Below are positions 50,745-59,561 of a stretch of 64,000 nucleotides of DNA, in pieces. The first letter of the stretch is position 1; every line of letters starts with the position of its first letter. This DNA is from Limnobaculum parvum (GTDB lineage Bacteria; Pseudomonadota; Gammaproteobacteria; Enterobacterales; Enterobacteriaceae): positions 1,039,001 through 1,103,000 of the forward strand of contig NZ_CP029185.2 of the NCBI RefSeq assembly GCF_003096015.2. Reading direction: 5' to 3'. The position numbers were made by a program, and so were the translations under genes. Under the pieces are notes generated by a model that searched no databases, was not told the DNA's origin, and saw nothing but the letters and a program-made list of their open reading frames with translations.

Positions 50745-51549
50745 ATTAGAAATCATACAAAAAGAAATGTTAAGAATTGCATTATATTTTCATGAATTTT
50801 GTCAGGATAATAATTTAAAATATGCCATTTGTGGGGGCACATTACTGGGCGCCATTCGTCACCATGGATTTATTCCATGGGATGATGATTTCGATGTTTT
50901 TATGCCCAGAGAGGATTTTAATAGATTTCAAGAGTTATGGAAAAATTTGGATGATATTGAAGTAATAAAAAATGGTGATGAGGATTATTATAAAGTTGCC
51001 ACACCAGCTAAATTGCATAATCCGAATACCAGAGTAATCGAGTTAAATGAAAGAGAAAATGGAGTGAGTGAGCGGTTTTTAAACAATGGTATCTTTATTG
51101 ACATATTTCCTATAGATTATTATCCCGATAATTATTTTGGGAAGTTTCTAAATCTATATTTGGGTAAAATCAATATCAAGAAGTCTCTGTCTCGTTTTCC
51201 AATGTCGACATTACCTTTTAAACATAGACTATTCATCAGGCTTTTTAAATTCATTCCTTCATTTATTGTAAATTATCTCATTAAAGCAGGTATTAACTAT
51301 CTGGAAAATAGACATAGTGGGATGGTAGGTTACGGAATAGAATCTGCTATAACGAATTTGTGGTTAGAGGATAGGGCTATTTATCCATTTAAAAAAGAAG
51401 TTTGTATTAATGGATATGAGTTTTATATGCCAGCAGACCCACATAGGTATCTTACTCATAGATTTGGTGATTATATGAAAGTACCTTCTCCTGAAAATAG
51501 AATTAGCCATATTAGCCAGCTTTATATTATGGGTAAAGAATATATTTGA
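50734..51549 (+). CDS. LicD-family phosphotransferase
   Basis: 271 residues. The LicD core is clear: YAICGGTLLGAIRHHGFIPW DDDFDVFM region (about residues 29-57) with the metal-binding DDD. LicD enzymes transfer phosphocholine or other alcohol phosphates from CDP-linked donors to sugars. Given the TagD-like gene two positions upstream, phosphoglycerol is the likely group. Start GTG 50734 with GAGGAAGAG upstream, inside the end of wzx. Confidence 0.85.
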   Translation: METKLEIIQKEMLRIALYFHEFCQDNNLKYAICGGTLLGAIRHHGFIPWDDDFDVFMPREDFNRFQELWKNLDDIEVIKNGDEDYYKVATPAKLHNPNTRVIELNERENGVSERFLNNGIFIDIFPIDYYPDNYFGKFLNLYLGKINIKKSLSRFPMSTLPFKHRLFIRLFKFIPSFIVNYLIKAGINYLENRHSGMVGYGIESAITNLWLEDRAIYPFKKEVCINGYEFYMPADPHRYLTHRFGDYMKVPSPENRISHISQLYIMGKEYI

Positions 51550-51560
51550 ATGTGAAGATT

Positions 51561-52898
51561 ATGAAATTACACTCCAAGATGGTTAACTCTTCTCTCTTAA
51601 TATTAATAACGTTATTTTTGATTTTTTTGTATTCTTGTGATCTTATTAGTTCAAACATTCTGTTTGTATTAAGTGTGGCGATTGTTATTGTTTTTTCTCT
51701 TTATAAGAGACGTATAGAACTTCAGACCCTTTTCCTTTTAGCTGTTATTGTCTTCATCCTTGGTCGAGGAGTTATTGGTGCTTTTGGAAATACTGATGTA
51801 TATAGTGTGATTTGGGGAAGAGCGTATAATCTAGATAGTCATCATGTTGATAGTTTACTCGAATTCTGGTCATATACTCTTTTATTTCTATATATAGCTT
51901 TCATATCTTTTGATAAACAAGTGAATGAGGAGTCGGCCTATTCTTTTTCAGACAATATTGACTATTCATTTTATCGTTTTACTTTTAGTTGTTGCTACTA
52001 TAGTAGCCTAATACTAATACCAATAAGTTCTTATTCAAAATTATTAGCTTTTATAGGTGGTGGATATGCTGGTCTATATAGTGGACAAACAGAGTATTCA
52101 TTTAGTTTTCTGAGGTTGATTACATTTTTTATACCAATAATGTTTTCTTTAGCGCTAATTATTAATGAAAGCAAAATAAAAAAGCAGTTTGTTTTTATTC
52201 TTAGTTTATTCCTTATTGCGTCATTGATCGTTGGGCAAAGAGGTGCGTTTGGGTCATGGATGTTGGTTTATATATGGTATTTGACTTGCTTTAAGAAAAA
52301 AAGAAACTCTACATTTATGTTAGTTGTATTAGGAGCAGTTTGTTTGCCATTGTTTCAATTTATTGAAGCTTATCGTAGTGGGTTAGGTCATTGGGATAAT
52401 GTTATATTTTCCTTTTTCACCAATCAAGGAATGACCTTCTTTATGCCATATTTTTATTCAATATCAGGTATCCCGCCAGTTCATACAATACTCGCCAGCC
52501 TTTTACCTTTAGGTGGGATATTCCAGACTTTATCAATATCTACTCCAGAGACAGCAACAATAAGTAGCTGGATTAGTTCTGGTCTTAGCTCCTCCCATTT
52601 TGAGCAAGGATATGGAGTAGGTAGTAGTATATTTGTAGAATTATTTGCTTTTTCGGGTAATAATCTGGGGATATATTTACCAGTATTATTTCTATTTTTT
52701 TCGTTTATTCAAATTATTAATATAAAGGCAATGACGAATAGAAAATATTTTTCTGTTTTCTGTCTTATATTACCATATATATTTTTATTGCCGAGGGGCT
52801 CTATTGGTCAATTAACTTCACAAGTGTTTTACTCAATTATAATTGTATCTTTTTTTTATATCATCTATAGATCCTTACCTAAAAAATTGGCTAAATAA
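51561..52898 (+). CDS. wzy: O-antigen polymerase Wzy
   Basis: About 445 residues with some eleven or twelve hydrophobic segments and a larger loop near residues 270-330 (AYRSGLGHWDNVIF, GIPPVHTILASLLPLGGIF), the pattern of Wzy polymerases that join repeat units in the periplasm. Sequence similarity within this class is too low for closer naming; an O-antigen ligase is the alternative, less likely in this operon. Start uncertain: ATG 51561, GTG 51552 and TTG 51546 are in frame. Confidence 0.75.
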   Translation: MKLHSKMVNSSLLILITLFLIFLYSCDLISSNILFVLSVAIVIVFSLYKRRIELQTLFLLAVIVFILGRGVIGAFGNTDVYSVIWGRAYNLDSHHVDSLLEFWSYTLLFLYIAFISFDKQVNEESAYSFSDNIDYSFYRFTFSCCYYSSLILIPISSYSKLLAFIGGGYAGLYSGQTEYSFSFLRLITFFIPIMFSLALIINESKIKKQFVFILSLFLIASLIVGQRGAFGSWMLVYIWYLTCFKKKRNSTFMLVVLGAVCLPLFQFIEAYRSGLGHWDNVIFSFFTNQGMTFFMPYFYSISGIPPVHTILASLLPLGGIFQTLSISTPETATISSWISSGLSSSHFEQGYGVGSSIFVELFAFSGNNLGIYLPVLFLFFSFIQIINIKAMTNRKYFSVFCLILPYIFLLPRGSIGQLTSQVFYSIIIVSFFYIIYRSLPKKLAK

Positions 52899-53833
52899 TG
52901 AACTACAATCCTTTGGTTAGTGTATTAATACCTGCCTATAATGTACAAGATTATGTCGAGGAGGCTATTAATAGCCTTTTAGATCAAACATATGATAATA
53001 TTGAAATTATTGTTGTGGATGATTGCTCTAACGATAATACATTATCTGTACTGAGAGAAATTGAGCGTCAGAATAAACATGTTCGTGTATTTTCAAAATC
53101 AGAGAACTCTGGAATAGTCGATTCACTTAACTATGGATTATTATATTGCCAAGGGGAATTTATAGCTAGAATGGATGCAGATGATATTGCTATTAATAAT
53201 AGGATTGAGTTGCAGCTTAAATATTTGCTTGAACATTCTAATATCGATATTGTTGGTTCATCCACTATTACGGTTGATATGCATGGGAAAGGGAAGCAAA
53301 TTTCTAATGTACCTATAGGTAAGGATAAAATTAATAGAACAATTACTCTATTTTCACCGTGTTTTCATATATGGTTAGCTCGTGCTGAAGTTTATCGACA
53401 GCTTGAGGGGTATAGGCAACTTGCACCGGCAGAAGATTACGATTTTTTATTGAGAGCTGTAACTTATGGTTATGGAATTGATAATATAGATATTCCATTG
53501 ATGAAGATTCGTTGTAGAACTGGAAATACTGCTGATATTGCAGGATTAAAGCAAAGAAAAGCGCACAACTATGTGGTACGACTTTACGATTATAGGAAAA
53601 GTAATAATAAAAAGTCAGATTTATTTACTGCTAAGGAATTTAAGAATTTTATAGTCGAGGGTAGTTTAGAAGCTAAATTATATGCTCTATCAATTAAATT
53701 TATTAAGAAAGGCTTTATGCAGTCTAATAAGATTAAGAAGATTGGATTTTTCTTCTTGGCATCAATCGTATCTAAATGGCAATTTATTTATGCGATTAAA
53801 CGAGTGTACTTCAAAATTTTACTGAAGATATAA
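52898..53833 (+). CDS. Glycosyltransferase family 2
   Basis: 311 residues. GT-A fold: SVLIPAYNVQDYVEEAINSL at the start, VVDDCSNDNTL, and the metal-binding RMDADD near residue 90, followed by a C-terminal hydrophobic/amphipathic stretch that may hold it to the membrane. It adds one sugar to the lipid-linked unit; donor and linkage cannot be read from sequence. Start shares a base with the wzy stop. Confidence 0.87.
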   Translation: MNYNPLVSVLIPAYNVQDYVEEAINSLLDQTYDNIEIIVVDDCSNDNTLSVLREIERQNKHVRVFSKSENSGIVDSLNYGLLYCQGEFIARMDADDIAINNRIELQLKYLLEHSNIDIVGSSTITVDMHGKGKQISNVPIGKDKINRTITLFSPCFHIWLARAEVYRQLEGYRQLAPAEDYDFLLRAVTYGYGIDNIDIPLMKIRCRTGNTADIAGLKQRKAHNYVVRLYDYRKSNNKKSDLFTAKEFKNFIVEGSLEAKLYALSIKFIKKGFMQSNKIKKIGFFFLASIVSKWQFIYAIKRVYFKILLKI

Positions 53834-53834
53834 T

Positions 53835-54887
53835 ATGCAGAAGATAATTTTCCTTATACATGATATTACCAAGCCTGGTGGTACAGAAAGAGTAACATTA
53901 ACGCTGGCGAGAAATTTTCAAAAAGAAGATGTTCCGTGTGAAATTTTTTCTTTGAATAAAGAAAATAATATACCATTCTATTCCAGTGGTAAAACACTAA
54001 TAAAATATGCTAAAAGTAATATAAGAATATTGTCTATCATTGAAGCGATTAATTATGCAAAAAGAAATAATGCTAAGTTAATAGTGGTTTCTATGGGGCG
54101 ACTTTCAATTGAAGTTTCATTTTTGGCTAGAGTATGCTTATTTAAAAATATTTATCTCTATGAACATATCTCATTTGAATCATTTGGGATGCATATAAGA
54201 ATATTAAAATATTTTTCATATCTAATTTCAAAAGGAACAATCTTTTTAACTAGGCATGATGTTGAATTCGTGAAATCTAAGTTGCCAAAAATTAAAGCGT
54301 ATTCAATAGATAATATTAATCCATATGAAAACATTAACTATATAGATATTAATGAGAGAGAAAATATCGTATTAGCTGTAGGGAGATTGACAGATCAAAA
54401 AAATTTCTCCAGGTTAATCAATTTATGGAGCAAATTTGAAAATTTAGGTTGGAAGTTACTGATTATTGGTTCTGGGCCTGAGAAGAAGAAGCTTGAAAAT
54501 GATATTGTTGATCTGAAAATTAAAAATATACTTATTCATGATGCAACACCAAATGTTGATAGCTATTATAAAAGATCAAAAGTATATGTAATGACTTCTA
54601 AATATGAAGGTTTACCAATGGTTCTTATTGAGGCTCAGGGTTTTGGTCTGCCTGCTATATCTTTTGATTGTAAAACAGGGCCAGCTGATATTATTCAAAA
54701 TAATGAATCCGGATATATTATTCCATACGATGATGATGATGATTTTATTAATAAGCTACAATCGATTATGAATGATGCAGCATGTTTAAGCAATATGAGT
54801 AAAAAGGCTTTTGTAAATGCTCAACGATTTACTTTCTTGGAAGTTAAAAATGAATGGTTTAAGATATTATCCGAGGAGAGTAAATGA
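53835..54887 (+). CDS. Glycosyltransferase family 4
   Basis: 350 residues, GT-B fold. N-terminal IHDITKPGGTERVTLTLAR, donor-binding C-terminal part with VGRLTDQKNFSRLINLW, SKYEGLPMVLIEAQGFGLP and a nucleotide-contacting E(x7)E-like pattern. Retaining transferase in the repeat-unit assembly; donor unknown. It overlaps the next gene by 4 bases. Confidence 0.87.
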   Translation: MQKIIFLIHDITKPGGTERVTLTLARNFQKEDVPCEIFSLNKENNIPFYSSGKTLIKYAKSNIRILSIIEAINYAKRNNAKLIVVSMGRLSIEVSFLARVCLFKNIYLYEHISFESFGMHIRILKYFSYLISKGTIFLTRHDVEFVKSKLPKIKAYSIDNINPYENINYIDINERENIVLAVGRLTDQKNFSRLINLWSKFENLGWKLLIIGSGPEKKKLENDIVDLKIKNILIHDATPNVDSYYKRSKVYVMTSKYEGLPMVLIEAQGFGLPAISFDCKTGPADIIQNNESGYIIPYDDDDDFINKLQSIMNDAACLSNMSKKAFVNAQRFTFLEVKNEWFKILSEESK

Positions 54888-55621
54888 AAGAAATCGTTTC
54901 AATTATCATGCCTGCTTATAATGCTGCTGATACTATCCATGAAAGTATTATGTCTGTTTTAGAACAAACATTTACCGATTTTAGACTATATGTAGTAAAT
55001 GATTGCTCAACTGACAAGACAAAAGATGTTATTATGAGTTTTAGTGATAAACGTATTGTTTATATTGAAAATAACATTAACTTAGGGGTGTCAGAATCAA
55101 GAAATCTAGGAATAAAAGAATCAAGAGGGAAATATATAGCATTTTTAGATAGTGATGATCTATGGAAATCTGAAAAACTAGAAATACAATATAACTTATT
55201 GTTGGAAGGGTGGGATATCGTATGTAGTAACTATCAAACTTTTTCAGGTTCACCCGATAATATATTGAATTTACGTATTTCACCGGAAGTAATCAGTTAT
55301 AAAGAAATGCTTAAATCAAACTTCATTGGTAACCTTACTGGAATTTATAATTCTGATAAGCTATCTAAAATTTATCAAAATAAAGTTGGGCATGAAGATT
55401 ATGTAATGTGGTTAGAGTTAGTAAAGAAAGCTCAAAAAATTTATTGTGTCCAAGAATCATTGGCTTTATATAGAGTTACTGATAAATCTCTTTCATCTAA
55501 TAAAGTTAGAGCGATGTTTTGGCAATTGAAAATATATCGCAATGTACTTGGATTTTCTTTAATAAAAAGTGGCTATTATTTTTTCTTCTATATTTTATAT
55601 GCGATTCATAAAAGAAAGTAA
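54884..55621 (+). CDS. Glycosyltransferase family 2 (second)
   Basis: 245 residues. SIIMPAYNAADTIHESIMSV, VVNDCSTDKT and FLDSDD mark the GT-A catalytic half; GHEDYVMWLELVKKAQ fits the acceptor/base region. Third and last transferase of this locus, so with the initiating GalNAc a repeat unit of about four sugars is expected if each adds one. Confidence 0.87.
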   Translation: MKEIVSIIMPAYNAADTIHESIMSVLEQTFTDFRLYVVNDCSTDKTKDVIMSFSDKRIVYIENNINLGVSESRNLGIKESRGKYIAFLDSDDLWKSEKLEIQYNLLLEGWDIVCSNYQTFSGSPDNILNLRISPEVISYKEMLKSNFIGNLTGIYNSDKLSKIYQNKVGHEDYVMWLELVKKAQKIYCVQESLALYRVTDKSLSSNKVRAMFWQLKIYRNVLGFSLIKSGYYFFFYILYAIHKRK

Positions 55622-55654
55622 TTAATATTCTATGAAAGTGCGAGTGTAATTAAG

Positions 55655-56671
55655 ATGTCAATACTAGTAACTGGTGGTGCGGGTTATATCGGTTCACATA
55701 CAGTCCTACTTTTATTAGAGTATGATTATGATGTGGTAGTTATAGACGATTTTTCAAACTCATCCTACGAATCATTACGTAGAGTAGAGCATTTGACCAA
55801 TAAGCATATAAAATTTTATCAAGGTTCTATACTTGATAAGGATCTTCTTAATAATGTTTTTTCTGAAAATGATATATCTGATGTTATACACTTTGCAGGA
55901 CTTAAGTCTGTTAGCGAATCAGTAATAAATCCACTACATTATTATTCAGTAAACGTTAGCGGAACTTTATCTTTACTGAATACAATGAAAGACTATAAAG
56001 TCAAAAGCTTTATTTTTAGTTCTTCTGCTACTGTATATGGCAAACCAGATAGGCTCCCTTTAAAAGAAGAATCAAATACAGGTAATACAACGAATCCCTA
56101 TGGTACTAGTAAACATATGGTTGAACAAATATTGTTTGATTTGGCTAAGACTTGCCGTGAATTAACAATTACTGTTCTTCGATATTTTAATCCGGTAGGT
56201 GCTCACCCTTCAGGGTTAATTGGTGAAAATCCAAATGGAATACCAAATAATTTAGTTCCTTATATTTCACAAGTGGCGAGTGGAAAACTAGAATGCTTGA
56301 ATATTTTTGGAAATGATTATCCAACTATTGATGGGACTGGTGTAAGAGATTATATCCATGTTATGGATTTAGCTGCCGGTCATATCAATGCTCTAGAAAA
56401 AAGAGATAATCTTTCGAATATTAATGTATTCAATTTAGGTACTGGCATAGGTTATTCTGTACTTGAAATTATTCATGCATTTGAATTAGTTTCTGGGTGT
56501 AAAATTAATTATTCATTCAGTAGCAGAAGGGCTGGAGATATTGCTGAGTGCTGGTCAGATCCTACCCATTCCAATAAGATTCTTGATTGGTATGCAAATT
56601 ATAGCTTGGAAGATATGATGAGGGATACATGGAATTGGCAAAGAAATAATCCTGACGGGTATCCAAAATAG
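55655..56671 (+). CDS. galE: UDP-glucose 4-epimerase
   Basis: 338 residues, standard for GalE, interconverting UDP-Glc/UDP-Gal (some homologues also take GlcNAc/GalNAc). NAD loop GGAGYIGSHT, catalytic YGTSKHMVE, RYFNPVGAHPSGLIGENPNG, and YIHVMDLAAGH are all present. Likely a locus-specific copy supplying galactose donors. The IS remnant begins 25 bases past its stop. Confidence 0.92.
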   Translation: MSILVTGGAGYIGSHTVLLLLEYDYDVVVIDDFSNSSYESLRRVEHLTNKHIKFYQGSILDKDLLNNVFSENDISDVIHFAGLKSVSESVINPLHYYSVNVSGTLSLLNTMKDYKVKSFIFSSSATVYGKPDRLPLKEESNTGNTTNPYGTSKHMVEQILFDLAKTCRELTITVLRYFNPVGAHPSGLIGENPNGIPNNLVPYISQVASGKLECLNIFGNDYPTIDGTGVRDYIHVMDLAAGHINALEKRDNLSNINVFNLGTGIGYSVLEIIHAFELVSGCKINYSFSSRRAGDIAECWSDPTHSNKILDWYANYSLEDMMRDTWNWQRNNPDGYPK

Positions 56672-56696
56672 AATATTTAAAGATAATGAACTGAAC

Positions 56697-56799
56697 TGTA
56701 AACATACTATTTTTAGTTTCATGTGCTTTTTGAGATTTCCGGTTTTTTAGCCGTCAGCCGGTATTCTTTCGGTGTCAGGTTATTCAGGGACTCATGAGG
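56697..56799 (-). mobile_element. End fragment of a related IS3-family element
   Basis: TGTAAACATACTATTTTTAG then TTGAGATTTCCGG and GTTATTCAGGGACTCATGAGG parallel the left end and orfB 3' part of the intact element next to it (TGTAAGTACACCCATTTTAG ... GAGATTTCTGGG ... CAGGGATTCATGAGG), with scattered differences. It is the terminal 103 bases of a second, diverged IS copy in the same orientation, cut where the intact one begins. Confidence 0.75.
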
Positions 56800-56815
56800 T
56801 GTAAGTACACCCATT

Positions 56816-57700
56816 TTAGTACCACATATTTTTTGAGATTTCTGGGTTTTCAGCCATCAGCCGGTATTCTTCCGGTGTCAGGTTATTCAGGGATTCATGA
56901 GGTCGCTCACTGTTGTATTCATTCAGCCAGCGATCTGTGATCTCCCGTACTTCATTCAGCGTTTTGAACAGGTAAAAATCCAGTATTTCTGTCCGATACG
57001 TCCGATTAAACCGTTCGATATACTCATTCTGCGTCGGCTTGCCCGGCTTGATAAATTCTAGCTTCACACCATGATCTTCAGCCCATTGTGCCAGCGTCAG
57101 TGATATCAGTTCCGGCCCATTATCCATTCGCATCTTCAGCGGATATCCCCGGTTTTCCACTATCCTCTCCAGTACTCGAACGACGCGCTGTGCCGGGATA
57201 TTCAGATCAATTTCTATGGCCAGAGCCTCACGATTAAAATCATCCACAATGTTGAAGGTCCGAAAACGTCGGCCACAGACCAATGCGTCGTGCATAAAAT
57301 CGATGGACCAGCTCTGGTTAAGTGCGTCCGGCGTTGCCAGCGGAGCCGGATTGCGCACCGGCAGGCGTTGCTTACCTTTACGACGAAAATTCAGTTTTAG
57401 CAGGCAGTAAATCCGGTGCACACGTTTGTGGTTCCAGACATGCCCCTGCCTGCGAAGCACCTGAAAAAGTTTCTTAAATCCGTAGCGTGGATAACGCTCA
57501 GCCGCTTCAGTCAGCGCCTGGATCACCGGTTCATCACGTCTCGTATCCGGTTGGTAGCGAAACACTGTCCTGCTCAGCGATAACGTCCTGCATGCCTGGC
57601 GTATGCTCATCGTAAATTGTGTAGTCAGATAGCCGACGAGTTCACGCTTTATCGCTGGTTTTAAAGCTTTTTTTCGATGACATCCTTCAGCGCTCGGCAT
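56816..57700 (-). CDS. IS3-family transposase OrfB (catalytic part)
   Basis: 294 residues in its own frame. HTH_21-like start, then the rve integrase core with the DDE residues in WSIDFMHD, MDNGPEL and NEYIERFNRTYRTE, and an ending typical of the family (NEYNSERPHESLNNLTPEEY). Normally made as an OrfAB fusion by -1 frameshifting: the orfA end carries an A7 run (minus strand, 57668-57674), after which the -1 frame runs EKKALKPAIKRELV into orfB. Appears intact. Confidence 0.9.
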   Translation of the reverse strand: MPSAEGCHRKKALKPAIKRELVGYLTTQFTMSIRQACRTLSLSRTVFRYQPDTRRDEPVIQALTEAAERYPRYGFKKLFQVLRRQGHVWNHKRVHRIYCLLKLNFRRKGKQRLPVRNPAPLATPDALNQSWSIDFMHDALVCGRRFRTFNIVDDFNREALAIEIDLNIPAQRVVRVLERIVENRGYPLKMRMDNGPELISLTLAQWAEDHGVKLEFIKPGKPTQNEYIERFNRTYRTEILDFYLFKTLNEVREITDRWLNEYNSERPHESLNNLTPEEYRLMAENPEISKNMWY

Positions 57701-57927
57701 TCCAAACTCAGATCGGCAAACATCTGTTTCAGGCGACGATTCTCGTCCTCAAGATCTTTGATTTTTTTGATATCAGCAGCTTCCATACCGCCATACTTCG
57801 CCTTCCAGTTGTAATAGCTGGCTTCAGAAATAGCGGTCTCACGGCAGACATCTTTCACCGTTCGTCCGGCTTCAACGGATTTAAGAACGGCGATTATCTG
57901 GTGCTCTGTGAATCGGATTTTACGCAT
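57661..57927 (-). CDS. IS3-family transposase OrfA
   Basis: 88 residues. HTH_8-type transposase N-terminus (RFTEHQIIAVLKSVEAGRTV, ETAISEASYYNWKAKYGGM) followed by a leucine-zipper-like coiled coil (IKDLEDENRRLKQMFADL). Ends right after the slippery A7 run that links it to orfB. Confidence 0.9.
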   Translation of the reverse strand: MRKIRFTEHQIIAVLKSVEAGRTVKDVCRETAISEASYYNWKAKYGGMEAADIKKIKDLEDENRRLKQMFADLSLECRALKDVIEKKL

Positions 57928-58025
57928 GGTGATCTTCTCTGGGGATATAATCAGTATGTCAGAAGATCTCTAAAAGTGAATGACTCGTTTTGATGGGGTA
58001 CTTACAACAGCATACCGCGCTTTAC

Positions 58026-58053
58026 TTGCGATTGGGGGGCAAGTGAGTATAAT
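58026..58053 (+). promoter_or_regulatory. Candidate promoter of the second polysaccharide transcript
   Basis: TTGCGA, 16-base spacer, perfect TATAAT (58048-58053). It lies just beyond the IS and about 150 bases ahead of the second ops element, a normal promoter-to-ops distance. Confidence 0.55.
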
Positions 58054-58204
58054 CGACCAAGAATATGACATCATATTTATAAGCCTGTATAAAATATAAA
58101 CAAATTTATTTTTTTATATTGGTTTTGGTTTAACTAGTTAACTTAGATATGCTAGTAACTACCTTTTATCATTAACTATTATGCTTTTAGGAGCCTCACC
58201 TAAG

Positions 58205-58216
58205 GGCGGTAGCATG
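58205..58216 (+). promoter_or_regulatory. Second ops element, ahead of wzz
   Basis: GGCGGTAGCATG, 11 of 12 bases of the consensus, preceded by CCTAAG. It lies 67 bases before the wzz start and reads in the same direction. Its presence marks a second RfaH-dependent transcript. Confidence 0.8.
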
Positions 58217-58282
58217 TGTAAAAAGTATACAAGAGCTTTATTATTTAATAAATACATTAAATTTCAATTAATTGGGATGTCA

Positions 58283-59359
58283 ATGAGCGATAAAGAGCAA
58301 ATTCAGCCACACCTGCAACCAGTTATTTCTGGTTACTATCCTATGTATCAAGCGCCGAAAAATGATGAGATCGATTTATTTGATCTCATTGTACAAATAT
58401 GGAAGAAAAAATACTGGGTGATTGGTTGTATTTTGGCAACCACACTTGTGGCGGCCGTTTATGCCTTTACAGCTAAAGAACAGTGGACAGCAACCGCTGT
58501 GGTTGATATACCAAGCTTCGATACAATGGATAACTATTATCAAGGTGCGAGGCTGTTGGAAGGCAATGTTGATAAACCTACCTCATCGGAAGAAGTTGCT
58601 AATAAATTTTTCAAGCAATTTATTTCACAGGCTGGCTCCTATAATGAGTTAAGTAGGTTTATTAGTGAAAGCGATTATTTTAAGAAGTTAGCTGAAGGAA
58701 AGAACGAACAGAGCAAAGCGAATTTATTGAATGAACTTATTGATAATATGAAGTTAACGAAGAATCTGGAAAGCTCAATTTATTCTTTTAGTCTTTCAGC
58801 CACGACACCTTCTCAAGCAAAGAGTCTATTGGAAAAATATATTGATGGTGTTAATGCTAATGTTAGCCAGATTTGGTATGCCCAGTTAATTTCTCAAATA
58901 AAGAATAAAAAGCAAACACTAAAAAATCAGATGGCAGCTATTAAGAAAGTGGCTGAAGAACAGCGTCAGGAAGAAGTTAAGAATATAAAAATGGCGCTTA
59001 CCATTGCAGAAAGAACTAATATTCAAAAGCCAGCGATAACTGGGTTAACTCAACTAGATAGCAACAGATTGTTTTTATTAGGCAAAGATGCATTGAGTGC
59101 TATGTCTGAAAGCATTGAGAAGCAGCCTTTGACATTAGGTGATTTTTATTATGATTTGCAGCGCCAGTGGATTAATTTAGATAATTTCAAGGTTGATAGT
59201 ACAGATGCTAAAGGGTTTAGTTATTTGAAAAGCCCAACGCTTCCAGTAAATAAAGATAAACCCAGAAAGTTATTAATACTTACATTTGGTAGTTTATTTG
59301 GATTGTGTGTGAGTTCTTTTTTGGTTTTAATTTATGATGGTATAAAAAGAAGAAAGTAG
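58283..59359 (+). CDS. wzz: Polysaccharide chain-length regulator Wzz
   Basis: About 358 residues from ATG 58283 (MSDKEQIQPHLQ), with TM1 near residues 47-65 (KYWVIGCILATTLVAAVYAF), a long periplasmic coiled-coil domain, and TM2 near 330-352 preceded by the Pro-rich SPTLPVNKDKPRK, the PCP-1/Wzz layout. It sets chain length in the Wzy pathway. The frame runs further upstream to 58181, but that part covers the ops element and is leader. Located at the head, not the end, of a sugar gene cluster. Confidence 0.9.
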   Translation: MSDKEQIQPHLQPVISGYYPMYQAPKNDEIDLFDLIVQIWKKKYWVIGCILATTLVAAVYAFTAKEQWTATAVVDIPSFDTMDNYYQGARLLEGNVDKPTSSEEVANKFFKQFISQAGSYNELSRFISESDYFKKLAEGKNEQSKANLLNELIDNMKLTKNLESSIYSFSLSATTPSQAKSLLEKYIDGVNANVSQIWYAQLISQIKNKKQTLKNQMAAIKKVAEEQRQEEVKNIKMALTIAERTNIQKPAITGLTQLDSNRLFLLGKDALSAMSESIEKQPLTLGDFYYDLQRQWINLDNFKVDSTDAKGFSYLKSPTLPVNKDKPRKLLILTFGSLFGLCVSSFLVLIYDGIKRRK

Positions 59360-59561
59360 ACTAAAGATAATTCGTATATGAATTTTATATGATTTATTGT
59401 TCTTCGCTTTTAGACACTATTATTAAGCAACTAGCTATATCCTGAGTTAGAAGTTACCAGAAAGCGTTGAATTTAGTATTTGGATAACTTAATACATTGA
59501 AAATGTTAAAAGTTGTGTTTATAACAGTTGAATTAAACAGAACTATTATAGAGAAATAGAA

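Larger units (their letters stand above)
56800..58006 (-). mobile_element. IS3-family insertion sequence
   Basis: 1207 bases bounded by the inverted repeat TGTAAGTAC (56800-56808 and complement 57998-58006), with weaker matching beyond (ACCCAT / CCCATC). It carries overlapping orfA and orfB on the minus strand. Subgroup resembles the IS407/IS51-like branch by OrfA. No target duplication is seen (GAGG left, ACAG right). Confidence 0.85.
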
